This document shows positions 13,620-27,200 of a stretch of DNA of 64,000 nt, piece by piece. The first letter of the stretch is position 1; each line of letters starts with the position of its first letter. The notes below the pieces were generated by a model, which did not search any database, had not been told where the DNA came from, and worked only from the letters and a program-made list of their open reading frames with translations. The position numbers and the translations under genes are program-made. This stretch comes from Strongylocentrotus purpuratus (taxonomy: Eukaryota; Echinodermata; Echinoidea; Camarodonta; Strongylocentrotidae), in contig NW_022145606.1 in the NCBI RefSeq assembly GCF_000002235.5, positions 24,118,095 through 24,182,094 on the forward strand. Direction: 5' to 3'.

Positions 13620-14690
13620 GACCGTGTGTAAAATGTGAGTTTATACTCATAAGTTTTGGAATCAGCAAAAAATGATTAACCAAAATTAAAAGCCGAGTCT
13701 TGCTGAAAGTCATATGCGCTGAACACAGAGATGTGTATAATTATGCGGCTAAACAAATACGAGGCTTCACAAACACGCGGCTTAATGGCATCGTTGAGTG
13801 TTTAATCTGACATGAACGGCCCTACGTGTTATCAGTGTCTGTGATATGGTGTAACATTGAAGTCCTACAAAATGATAAAGAAGTGCCTCAAAAAAGTAAA
13901 AAGCTTTGGGTGACCGGTTTAACCATACTCATTTCCCATCATAGACTGTATTGTTATGAAAACCGTTAGGAAAACGTAAAATTTGATTTCGATTTCCAAT
14001 CATAAATATTTTGATAATCAGACAGGCGATCGGCTTGTAAAAATCATGGGGTTCTTGAATGACCTGAAGGTTTGTAATTATCATTGCACCATGAGGTAAA
14101 TCCAGGATTTTTTTTCAGAATCTGAGACGAAGTTACCGAATCCCTTAAAAGGCAAGGTCTCTAACTTTTAGCCGTTACTTGTCATATTTCAAAAATGAGG
14201 GCATTTGAAGAGCCATCCTTTTCAAGAGAGTTGACATTTCTTCTTCTGCTAAGATACTCTTTGTTTTCTATGATGCACTTCCACACGAAGATAAAAGATA
14301 ATTGAAGTGCTCACAAATTATTTTCACCTTTCCCAGAACTCAACATCGCCTTTAAAGCATGGACACAATTCTTTCCCATACAACATGCAGCCTTTCCACA
14401 CTTTAGCACGCACTTGAACAGACAAATCGTTGTCTCTGACTTTGCTTCATGTTTAATCATTCCAATAACAATTACAAATTACATTTTGTTCACATACATG
14501 TGCCATTTTAGCCAATTAACTCAAAGATTGGATTCTGAAGAATGATTTAAAATATCAAGCCTGGGAAAAAGTCTGCTAAAGACAACCTACACGTGTGACG
14601 TAAAAAAATAATAGACATACCAGTATAGATATGAATCAGACATTTTTACTTCATAGAAAAGCTAAAGTTAGTATAAAGACCCAATTGATC
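13620..14690. other. No recognisable feature
   Basis: About 1 kb without a named repeat, RNA gene or coding motif on either strand. Confidence 0.3.
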
Positions 14691-14697
14691 CATTCCT

Positions 14698-15032
14698 TTA
14701 TGGTCTACACATAGCCCGTCTACTATCCACACTGTCTAACAATCATTTCAACTACTTATCATTTGTTCTATTGACCATTTAGGCTAATATTCATATGGTA
14801 TAATTTCCGATTGGTCTAATCTCTAATAATTCTGCTTCGCATTTGGTCTAATTGCCAGTCGGTCTAATGTCTAGTTTGTCTAATGCCAATTTTGTGCACA
14901 ATTCATATGGTCTACTATAAACATTTGATCAAAAATAATAATTAGTACATGTAGTAGACAGGCTGGGTGTAGACATATGGTAATAGACTATTTGGGTAGT
15001 AGAAGAACTGGTTGTAGACCAAACGGCAATTC
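14698..15032. repeat. 'ggtctaat' interspersed minisatellite with inverted right end
   Basis: Repeats of tggtctaat(g/t)..., such as ggtctaattgccagtc and gtctaatgccaat, cover 14698-14920, and the complementary form gtagacc follows at 14955-15022. The unit is degenerate. An adjacent TA dinucleotide run spans 15041-15063. Confidence 0.6.
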
Positions 15033-15643
15033 ATCAGGGATATATATATATATATATATATATCGTTTTTATAAATGTTGTATTATTGAGCACACATTGG
15101 AATACAGCACACATACATGTAGGAAAAAGAACAGTAACCCTAAGATATTATCTCTGTATAAACAATCAATGGGGCGAAGTACTATTTGTACATACCACCT
15201 ATATCAAAATATACACTCTTATGCATGATAGTGATAGACATATATACAAAAACATCACATACATAGATATTTTTCTCATGAATAATGCTTATTAGAATAA
15301 AATAATAAACAACTTCGATTTATATAGAATGGGTTTGCACAGTGAGTTAAAATTAGGATTCTGTTGTTCGAGCCACTCGCTTTTTTCTTTCCGTTTTCTA
15401 GCCGTTTCATTGTTCTCACTATTTTCTCGCTCCTTTTGACTGCCAAATCAGTTAATTTAAGAAAACAAGATTCACTGTTTCGGCACTTAAAAGTCTGTTT
15501 TATCACTGTTCTGTAGCAGTTAAAACGGTATGTTCTGTACATCTGTTGTTCATAATATGATATAAAACAAAGAAAATTGCAACAAACGGAAAATGTCATG
15601 CCTTCGATTTAATGTGACGACGGCTTTATGCAATTAAGTTACA

Positions 15644-15649
15644 TTTATT
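15644..15649 (-). promoter_or_regulatory. Candidate polyadenylation signal AATAAA
   Basis: AATAAA on the minus strand 166 nt downstream of the stop codon at 15815; the first good signal in the 3' UTR. Confidence 0.6.
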
Positions 15650-15814
15650 ATGGTGGCTCAAGCAGTGTTTTTCTATAGTGCATACAGTACATTTTAAAGA
15701 TTCTATTGTGAAAGAATTTCAGATATAAAAAAGAAGATATCAATTTCAAGCAGAAAAAAGTAAATTTGATGTATTTGAAGTGTTAAGCTGTCGTGTCGTT
15801 ATTGAAGGGTAATT

Positions 15815-16011
15815 CTACGGGCTTGAGTACGTTGGATTTGAGAAACCTTCTTTTTCCGATGCCTGCAAATTAGAGAAAGAAAACGTAAATGTTTTGGATT
15901 AAGAGGAAAAAGATTACATAGGATTTGAGAAACCTTCTTTTCCCGATGTCTGCAAATTAGAAGAAAAAAACGGAGAGAGATTGAGAGATAGAGTGATAGA
16001 GAGAGAGTGAT

Positions 16012-16074
<63 letters not shown>

Positions 16075-18221
16075 AAGAGAGATAGAGAGAGAGAGAAAGT
16101 GATTGAGAGAGTGAAAGAGAGAAAAAGAGAGAGAGAGAGAGAGAGAGGGGAGGGGGGGGGGGAGGATCCACATAGACTTTTGTTTAACGATATCTGGGCA
16201 TTCATATTTTAATTTATGGTCTATTTTCAAACTCCTGCCAACTTGAACACATGAATGTATTCAAAGCCCATATTTGAATTATAACATCATGGCTAAAATT
16301 CTTTCATCACACAGAATTCCATTTTCAGTTAGGTCTAAGTCAGAACTGAAGGTCTAATTCTCCCTACCGCATATAGCTGAAAATAAGCCAACGTAAGTTG
16401 CGCTCAACTTTTTCCTGAAATTTGCTAGGATTTTATAGTCACATGAACTTTTGTAGTCATCATGATATATACTTACTGCTGAAGTGTATGTTCCACTAAC
16501 TCCGTACATATTTGTGTCTATATCTTGCATGGCAAACTGGATTGGAAAAAGGAGGAAACATGGATTTTCAAGAAGTAAAGAAACGATTTAGAAACCTCTA
16601 AATTGTCGTTGATTTTGTAACCATTACAATTGTGCCATATGGTCATGTATGTACTTATGTGCAAGTATATATACATTATCATAGTACATACCGCAACAAG
16701 ATTCTTATGGTATATATATTTAATAATACCGTCACTACTTAACCCTAAAAAGGCCGGGCTATATGAGGTCTTAGTACGGCCGGGGGGCATTATGCCCCCC
16801 CCCCCCCCCCCCCCCCCCCCCCATAAGATCTCGGCCGCGAAGCGGCCGATCTCCGCGAAAATGTGCAAGCGTGTCAAGAGAAGTGTATAGAATACTATGA
16901 TAATTTTTTTTTGTTGAAAAATGCACTCATTTGCATATTTACGGTAATTTATGCAAATAAGGTCATACAAATCACATTTTTACCCATAAATCATATATTA
17001 TTCATATTTAAGCATTCTTTTTCACTACATATATTCATTAGACCATTCTAAATAATAATATGACATTTTTGGGAAGAGCCAGCTTATTCCTTATGTTATC
17101 CCTTGTTTTGATAATTTCTTATGTATTTCATTTTTTTTTAAACTTATGTATTTTATTGTTTTGTTGTTTTATTTCATTTCTAACTACAATTCAACTATTT
17201 TGACTCCCAAATCAACCACCTAAATTTTAAACAAGACCCAATAACCCATGTTTGATTTGTTTTTAGGAAAAATGACTTTTCAATATGTTTTGTACACAAA
17301 TCACGAAAACTAGCAATTTTCGGGCTGTCATGCAAAGACAAAGGTCACGTGACGTTGTAAAGGCAGGTCCGATTTTCAAACAAATTCTTTTAAAAGTTGC
17401 GCAAGACTCGAAAGAAAAAAGTCAGTGAGCGGCGGGGCGCCATCCATATGCGTTCCCGAACAATCAGAAAAATCGTGGAGGGGGGGGGGGCATGATGCGC
17501 GGCCTTATTAGGGTTAAACGGCATACGTAATAAATATAGCTGTATATAAGCTTTGCATGAATTAAACAATACTTCAAAAGAAATTTAACATTTACAGTTT
17601 ATCCTATATCATGATTCTTTGATAAAAATCACCTCTGATATAACAAAATTGTTTGGAGCAGAAACAGAAGATACCCTTATGTTCTTACGTTTACAACTCA
17701 TTATTTAAATGATAGTGACGTAAGGAAGGTAATGGATTTAAACCCTTTACCCAAGGTAAACAGGTTGGTCCATGTATTAAGTCTATGGGTATTACAAATT
17801 TAGAAGTTAACAGGTCAATAAGCCATTTCGTAAATACTATCTGCGCATAGGCAGATAAAGGTAATTTCTGATAAAATTGTAAAACCTACCGAGATGAATA
17901 CGTGCTCATGCTATGTAATCATTATTCATTTGTGCACCTACGTTCACCAGATGATACCTGGGATTATTATACAATCAAAGCTGCCGTAGTAAGTGGCCAC
18001 CTTTTTCTAAATGGCACCTATCTATAGTGGCCATGCGTTTGGTCTCCATAAATAGAGAAATGTGTGTCGCAGAACTTGTCTAGAAGGGCCACCTGTTTCC
18101 CTTGGATGTTTTTAATATACAGGTTTAACATATACTTACAGCTGTGATGTTTAAGTCTGTATCATAGCCTTGACTCTCCATTGCAGCAGGGATATTCACT
18201 TCCTCTGCCGGTTTCTTGCCT
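15815..18221 (-). CDS. Cytoplasmic tail (three exons) with a C-terminal FxNPxY endocytic motif
   Basis: Exons 18140-18221 ([24 protein letters not shown]), 16477-16536 ([20 protein letters not shown]) and 15815-15862 ([15 protein letters not shown] then TAG). Frame and phases (2, 0, 0) are continuous from the transmembrane exon. FSNPTY fits the FxNPxY signal read by PTB-domain clathrin adaptors in LDL-receptor family tails, implying a recycling receptor rather than a purely adhesive protein. That function is inferred from the motif. Confidence 0.9.
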
Positions 18222-21200
18222 CTGCAGAAGGTCAATCGTAGAAAAAACAAAAACAAATCAGAATTTTAACAATTGTGGCATATTTCATAACTATGTACAT
18301 ATAAATACAAAAAAAACAAGGCAAATTTGGGATATCAAAACGTAACCAAAATCAAGCACATAGAAATGAAGGGTCTTTTTTAGGTGTACCTTATGTCTGA
18401 AACTTATCATCCATGTTATTTTCCGCACATTTTTAGCCTATTGTTAATTGGCATAAAAAGATATATTGTTTTGGTAAGCCTAATTAGTAAAGCCTAATTA
18501 TTAAAACCTAACTACTCAAACTTAACTAGTAAATCCTAACTGGTAAAGCCTAACGAGTGAAACCTAGCAAGTTAAACCGAAGTAGTAAAATGCAGCTAGT
18601 AAAACCTAACTAGTAAAACCTAACTATAGTAAAACCTAACTGTTGCTTGTTTGGGATGGTTCAAAATATATGTTCAAACATTTATTCCTTCACCTAACAA
18701 AGCTAATAATGCAAACGGAGATGAAAGTAATACAGTACAACACGATTAATTAATTCACCCCAAATCACAGCAAACAAGGTAATTTGCTCTAGTCCCTGAA
18801 CATGTGAATATTCAAAGCAAATTTATATATTCATAAATGGCTAAATTCCCATATTGAGGTAGGACTAAGTCAGAATTGCGGGGCTTACTTCGATTCATCG
18901 GGTCATCGCGTCGGGTGGGGTGGCCACGTTAGCAGAAGGGTTTTTTACAAAGTGTCCGGAAAATTGGACCAGACCATTTGTGAATGGGAGGGGTTTATTT
19001 CACAAGCTTTACCCCCGACATTTCACGACGCAACGACCCGATGATTCAAAGAAAGCCTAAATATAGGGCTAATTGACTCACCCTCTCTTCTTGGATACCA
19101 GCAGGTAGGCCAGAACCAGGAACACGAGTAGGATTAAGATCCCGGAGACAACGCCAACAGCGATGTAAATAGTTTCTGCAATGGAAATGTGCTTATGTTA
19201 AATAGACCGTTTTACTGACATATTCAAATGTATGGATTTTTGTTTTCCGGGGACCTAGTGAAGAGTTCTACAATTAGCCTGATATTGATGAACAAACTAC
19301 AAAAATTGGAATCCAGTCTGCGTACATAACTTCTTGCTATGTTGGGCGAGCCTCTGGCAAGCTTTCAGGTTGTCAATAACAATCTTTGTTTAAAAAGTAT
19401 GCATTTCATTTGAATATGTTATCAATGTGGTCTATTTGAAGTCAATGTCAATAAAGTACATACTGTCATATGAGAAAACAATCCATTATTACCCCCTCAA
19501 ATAAAAAAAACACATTAAAACCTTAAGGATGGAAAATAACATAATACTAATGCTTCAAGACTGCGAGTCCGAAACTAATTCGATGCGCTTGTGCCCTTTA
19601 AGGCATAAGTCCTCATTGAATTACCAAGCCGTCAGTCCCCTGTCTGCTTACTTACACGCATAAACATGGTTTCTTAGCAGTCAGGCAAAACAAACAAACA
19701 AATAAACAATCAAACAAACCTGAAGTTTGACCTGCAGGGGTCGGTTGCTCTCTAGGGGTTGTGAACGCTGTTGTCTGTACCTGGTCTGGAGTGGTCACTG
19801 TAGAAACAAGATCAATGTAAAAATAATTCGTTTAAAACGTAATTCTGTACAAGCTACTAAAGCTTCACAGATCTCAACTTTTCTTATATTATTTTAAATT
19901 AGCTAGATTGTAAACTGGCCGGTTCTAGCAACCAGTCAGGCGTTGTTATTCTATTTTTTATCATTTTTTCGATAACATTAGCTCCCATTTATATTGTTTG
20001 GATTTAGCTTTTAGTTCAGCTTTAGTAAGATAACAAACTCAGTAGGCCTATATTTGTATTGATATGCCACTCTCCAAATGGGTACCGGTAGGAAGGGATT
20101 CCTTAAATGATGTGAGCGCCGAAATCGGCTGCATAGCAGAGACGGGGTAATAGTTGGAGCGCCTTGAGCACCATGCATAGTGGATATGTGCGCTATATAA
20201 ATATCCAATATTATTATTATTAATATGTAAATAACATGACCACTTATCGAGTGCAGATAGTCCCCCTCGACCTAAAATAGTGATTCAATCATAAAGGCCA
20301 TACCTCTGGTATCAGGCGTGGTTGGTGGAGGGGTGGTGGTACTTCTTGGTAGAGGGGTGCTAGACTGGACACACCCGGGGGTGAAAGATACGTCATCGAG
20401 AGCTAAGAAAGCATTGGAATCCGTTCCTTTCATCGCCTCAAAGATCACCTTTAAGAAAGGAAAGACAAAAGTATTGTTGGGTCGAATGATAAATGAACTG
20501 ATTAAAGCACGAGCCAAGTTTTGTAATTAATTTGAAAAATAGATTCATCCAATATACTATTTTTGAGGATGTGGCATGTTAAAGAGAGTGTAGCTTGGAA
20601 AATATCGGTAACGTCTATGTCTTTCGGACAACTGCACGTAAAAGAATGGACTTGATTAACGGTAGTCAGTCAGCGACTTAATCTCTACATGGTCAGCGTT
20701 CGCGAAACAGACCGAAGTTCTCCTCACACTTCGGTTTCATCATGGAGTTACTAGCTAGTGATTGATTTGGCCACATTGTCCGTAGTCGCATTATACCCCC
20801 AAAGACCCTAATCCACATAGTCCACCTTTTATTCCTGAGGTACGAAAATAAATCATCAAATTTACAAGGTGTATGAAGAATTATGTTGTTGACTGTATCT
20901 GTACAGATTATATTGAATCCTCATCATACCCATTATCTGTATACATTTTGTATGACACATTAGCAAAAATCAATGCATGATTTATGGATCATAAAGTACT
21001 GATTTGAACTAAATTGAATTATAGTCAATACAGCAAGTCCCCATTTCGCAAACTTGTCATCAGTGTCAAATTACATTTTTTTTTTTTTTTTTTTTTTTTT
21101 TGGGGGGGGGGGGGGGTTATAAGCTAATACAATCCTTGTTTCTGATTGGTTATCAGCAGATTTGTCACTAATATTTTTGTCATTGAAAAGAGGCTCCGTG

Positions 21201-24200
21201 AAACGGATCCCAGGATATTAGAATATCGCTCTTGGGTTGATTTCTTGACATTCTTTGCGATCATGTTCTTCTTTTCTCACCTGGAATGTGTCAACACTGT
21301 TAAGTAGTAATGATCCCCGATTCCACAGCAATCCCTGGTCACCAGATATACTCCATTTCTCCGTCATTGGACCGCCCACCAGGGTCCTCGTTTTGATGGT
21401 AACGGTCGCATCTTCTCCGCTCATGAAGTAATAAAACCTCATCTGGATAAGATACATGATTCGGGTTAAGGATCAATTGTGCAATGTAGAAATGGTAAAA
21501 ATATTATCAATTAATTTATGTTTATTGTCCTTAAACAATCAAACCAGCAAAGCCACCTGTATAAAAAGGCCACATTTATACTGCTTTCCTTGAGAAAAGT
21601 TTCTAATTGAATTCTGTATTAAAGGGACCTACACATAGAGACCGCCTGCTAATATAGGTCGCTTTTTCGTCTCCTTTGAGTGGTCTTTATATAATAATAC
21701 AGAAATTTGAGTCCTTTTGAGCATGGTCTAGTGGAAGAGTAACTAGAATAAAGATCACAAGGTACTTGGTTGCCGACATTGGTCGCTAACGTAACGACAC
21801 ATATTGTTGCTACTAGAAAGAAAATAACTTTATAAGTGAAAAAGAAAAAAAATGATCAAAGATGAGAAACTCACCGTGCATCCAGAGGATACTGGGTTCA
21901 CAATGAAGCTACCGAGCTGAGCAGAAGAACCAGAAGACGACTGCTGGTACTGGTTGACTACCAGGAATGAACCTGTGGGAGAGAGAACAAAAATATGGTG
22001 TGTGTGTGTGAGAGAGAGAGAGGGAGATAAGTGTGGGGGGGGGGGGGACTTACGTTAGAAAATTTTTATAAAGGGAAGATTTTTGTTAAGTGTCTTGTTA
22101 CGAACCTTATTCATATTCATGCATGTTGATGTAGTTATGCGCATGAGCAGAAGACTTGCTGGAAATTGGATTTTGGGGATTAACACGTATGGCCGGCTGT
22201 ACAGGTATTTCATTGTTTTTGTTTTTAATTCATTTTCTTGTTACTATTGTGTTGTTATGATATCTTGTTGTGACAGTCAGGGACCCGTTTCCCAAAGCCT
22301 TTTTTCAATGACAAATGACAAAAATCAATGACAAATCTGCTGCTAACCAATCAGAATGGAGGATCTCAGTAGCTTATGACAAAGACTGTCATCTGTCACT
22401 AATGACAAGTTTGAAACGAGTCCCTGCATGGACACACAATTAACCCCCTTCATACACTTGAAACTAGCTGCTAGTGTAAAACACGGTTGCATATCCATTC
22501 CTTACCTCTTTCGTTGTCTAGGGTATGATCAAATGTAAGATAAGCTGAGGTGGATGCCTGTATTGTGTTCCAATCCAGATCATCTTCGGTCATCTGCACC
22601 CAATCACACAGCCCACTTTCGAAATCACACCTATTGTATGTTGCTAAAGATGACATGTGTAGGGGATGAAAGAACCATTCGAAATTGTTAATGTGATGTG
22701 AATACTGCACATACAAGACGAAGATCAAGAAGTGAAGTTTCATGCTTTAAATCCAAAGGTTCTTATCAGGTCATGAATTTGGAATCGGTAAATTACCTAT
22801 ACAACACATCGTGTATGTTAATACATTTTGCGAGAAAGGAAATATGTTTCAAATTGGTATTATAGTTGAAGACTAGTTGTATACAATACACAGTCTATAC
22901 ATTCTGTCATATAAGTATTTCATATCTAATCTATACGGAATATTATGGAATCTATATTGGATATTGTTTTAAAAATGAATAAATTAATGTTAAACTTACA
23001 ACAGTCTGTTTCATCTGTGATATCAATACAGCAGTCTTTTGTGAAATCACACTTGTTATCAGCGGGATAGCACTGGCCGCTGTCGCACTTCGCCTCGCCG
23101 TCCCCGCACGTTACAGGAGTATACATGTCATACGCACAGTTGTCGAATCGGATGTCATCGATGGCAAAGCCGCCAGCGTAGGGTTGGGGCTGGTGGTTCT
23201 CTGCGGTGATAAGGACCTATGAAGAGAGAAAGAGGGAGAGAGATGAGAGAGATAAGAGTATAAAATATATTCGAAGGTCAAACAAAAACATGTATTTTTA
23301 CTCCATGGAGGAAAAAAGTGACATTAAATTGCGAATATACGGCTTATAGAACTTTACTGAAATCAAGAATCTAGCGATCTGTCACTTTTATTCTGAACTT
23401 ACTGAAAAATTAAATACAATTAAAGAAAACTCTGATGTCTGAATTAAACAGAGAGGCCTACCACCTAAAGCTGTTTTGGTGAAAGTGATATAGTTATGTT
23501 TTAATTGTTAAATTACTTTTGAATAGTGAATTGAATTTAGGAAAGCTAAGTGTCAGAGTGAAACACTTGTTTGCCACAAAATAGCAATTACTTAACGTAG
23601 GGTTGACTGCAAAATTAGTAAATTCGTTTTTTAAACGGTAAATGAACCTATTCCACATATTTTACATTTTTCCAACAAATAAACAAGCATTTCAAATAAA
23701 CAAAAAAGATGCTATGCATGCGTTCCGTGATATTCTGTAACAAAATATCTTCCACTAACAACTGCATGCAATAGATATGTCATAGATATGATCAATATAT
23801 TGTATAAAACATTATACGGAACGAGAAATCACTTTACAATTTAATTTTCCATAATGCTATCAAATATTAACAGCACAACAAAAAGTTATGAATTTAATTG
23901 ATGATTACCGGTAAAGTTAATGTTAGCATCACGATTATCACCCGCAAAAGGCAAACTTATAAATTAAATTCATGTTCATGGCTTCATGTTACCACCAAGA
24001 TAACATTAGATCTTACTTTTTATTTATTTATTTATTTATTTATTAGTCATTTTTTAGTAGGGTGGCTCCATCAGTAGTTAAATACTGTTTTAAGTGGAGG
24101 CCATACAACATTTACAATCATAGTGATGTAAACAATCAATATCGAAACAAAATGAATTCAGTTCCAACATTTTCGAACTAAAGAAAAGAAACAAAAACAA

Positions 24201-27200
24201 CACAATGAACCAGTTCAATGATATAAATTATTATAGCGCCAAAACAAAAGAGTAAATGAAGAATTTGATGGTGCATTTCTTTGAAAATTAGGTAAACTAT
24301 TCCAAAAGCCGCACCATCAAATGAAATACTTTTTTTTCCCATCTGGGGTTTTATTTTATATAAAATTAATCCTGCATTTTTGACAATCCCATTGAAGACA
24401 CCATACCTGAAAGTCCGTAAGACATTGTGGGATCTTGATCTCCGCCTTCATCCACTTGCTCTCCACGGTGTTCCCGCTATCTACGACCATCAACGTGCGC
24501 TCGTCCGTTAGAACCTTACGCTTCAATGCAAGCATGCCGTAGTCAACGCCGTACGAGTAGTACCAGAGCGAGGCGGTGCACGAGCGGCCGGCCTGGCTGA
24601 ACCGCGGGCTCACTAAGGTGGCGAACTGGTTCGTGGATTTGGTGATGGACTGCTGAGAGCCGTCCACAAAGTAGTATATTCCTTTAAAACAAAAACAAAA
24701 ATCAGATATATATTTAGTTTTATAGTTATATGCTGTAAAAGTATACACAAAAGGAGAATGGAGTTTCATTTCATTGACCTTTAAAAAAATAAAAAGGAAA
24801 AGAAATTGACCTGACATTGGCTAAGATATATAGAGAAAAAACGAAAAATAATATCATCAAAATCACAATTCGGAAATTGAATTAGTATTGAAATCAATAA
24901 ACAAACTACGTGTATAAAAAACATTAGTGGACAAAATTGAAAATTGGAGAAATGAACGAAATACACAGAGGAAAATTCGAATGTTATATTTAAACACTTT
25001 AATATCATCGTATTGGATGAAAAAAATTTGAGAAATTTAATATCAGGATGATAAGAAAATAAAAATTAGAAAATGAGAAAAGTGAGACAAGAGAAACGAA
25101 AAAAAGAGAGAGGATGTGAAAGAGAGAAAGAAAGGGAGAGAGAGAGAGAGAGAGAGCAGGGCGGATCTAGCTTTTTTGCCAAAAGGGGGTTTGCATGACC
25201 CAGTGGCGGATCCAGGATTTTCCAAAAATCGCGCCGTTTTACTGTTTTACTGTTTTTTTCTTCACTTGGCCGCCCAAGGGGGGGGGGGGGGGGTTAAACC
25301 GCCGACCCCCACCCCCTCGTTCCACCCCTAGAGAGGGAGAGATAGATAGAGTAAGAGGGAGACATAAACTGTCTCAGATATCTTACCATCAGGGTTATTC
25401 ATGGTATGATCAGTATCAGGTCCGAGGTATTCGAAAGAATCAGAGTCGTTGTGCTTCAGCCAATCAAAATCATCATTGAGAGACTGCTCCCAAGAGCACA
25501 TGTCATTTTCAAATGAACACACGGTAGCTGCAGAAGATGAACAGAAAAAGAGAGATAAAACGGAGGAATTAACATGAAGAATATTTTTAAAGTGTATTAA
25601 TCACCTTATAATATTTCATTCTGTTTGTTATTAGTCCTATGTGGTAATAATAATAATAATATTTAATTTGTATATAGCGCTTAATACAAAATGTCTCTAA
25701 GTGCTTTACAAATATACTATTACCCCGGTCATTTGATTCAGTGCTTGCCCGCACACAATGTATGCACAATCTCCACTCCCTGGGGAGCATACCAGCCAGG
25801 CGTTACATGATGTATTTATTAATAAAATTCAAATATGTCTGAATAGAGATTTTGCGAGTTTGAATACACCCCTAATTACCATTAAATGGATTTGTGAGAA
25901 TACAACTTGGCGATCCTGTGCGCACTCGCCCGAAAGAGGGCCCGCACGGAATCCTAGTCCGACTTCACTTCCGTTTGTGTAATTTTTCATTTTTATTTTT
26001 TGTCTCCATATTCCTTATCCGTTCGCCCATAGAATGTTGGGTGAAGCTTTTTGGGTGGATTTTTATAAATTCTAAGTGCACACACATGATTGTTTAAAGA
26101 TGATTGGTAAACGTTTATTATTCGTTTTTTTTTTTAAATTTATTAACTAGAGTAATCCAAATCATCCATTCTGTTGCTTTTACTAAACACATTAAACAAA
26201 ATACCTCAAAACATGAAAGCACAATCAAACCAACTGAGAGCATGAAGAATCAAAAGTTTTTTTCCAAATGTCAAATATTTTCATATTTTTAAAAATCCAT
26301 CCCCTAATTTTACTTTTAGAAGAAACAGATCTACGAAATTATGGTTTTTGTCAAAACATATGCACTACATTGTTATTAATACAAATTCAATTATTGAGGT
26401 GTAACGAACCTTATAAATATTCATGTATGTTAATGTTAATTTTGAGCATGAGCAGAGAACTCGCTCGTGAAGGGGAGATTCTTACATTATAACCTACGAC
26501 CGTATTTGTCACATTAATACTGTTGCTAATGCTGTGTTGTGTAGTCCAGAAAGAAGTGATTGTCCTTTAATGTCATCTTGTTGTGAAAAGAGGGTTTTAT
26601 ATATTTAAAAAAAGTAGTATTGTAAGACTTACGGCACTCCTTTTCATCACTGCCGTCATCACAATCGAACCTGAAGTCGCAGAATTTAGTGATAGCTAGA
26701 CAAGATCCATCGTCGCAAGCTCTCTCTCCTGTGTTACAGTTCGGGCCACCTTGAGGTATAAAAATAATTATTCATTTTAACCCTTTCGATCAGGACAGGA
26801 TTTATATTTCAAACCATAATAGATCACATATTGTTCTTCAAATTGACCACAACAATAGTTATCTTGTATTGCTACAGTTTTAAAATGAAATCTAACGTCT
26901 CTACAAACAATATACCTGGGCAATAATTTCAGAGGCTGTAAAATGACACATTTTGATAGAAAACAGTGAATAAGAATCCCTCAGTGTATTAGCAATTTAA
27001 GGATTTCGAAGCTTTTTTCCGTTATATGCTTGGCTGTGTACTGATGTTGACACGTTAGTTATATTGATGGCAAAGTTACTAATAGTGGTTAGCATTATTA
27101 TTTTAATACTTATGTTGTAAGGATTTCCGTATTTAACTTTAAAGTAACATAAAAATAAGTATATTATGTTGTTTAGATAAAAGATTTAACAAAATGTAAT

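Noticed and set aside
15799-16230. 143-residue Ser/Leu-rich protein
   Set aside because: Frame created by the GA microsatellite; it overlaps the true last exon and its duplicate in a different frame.
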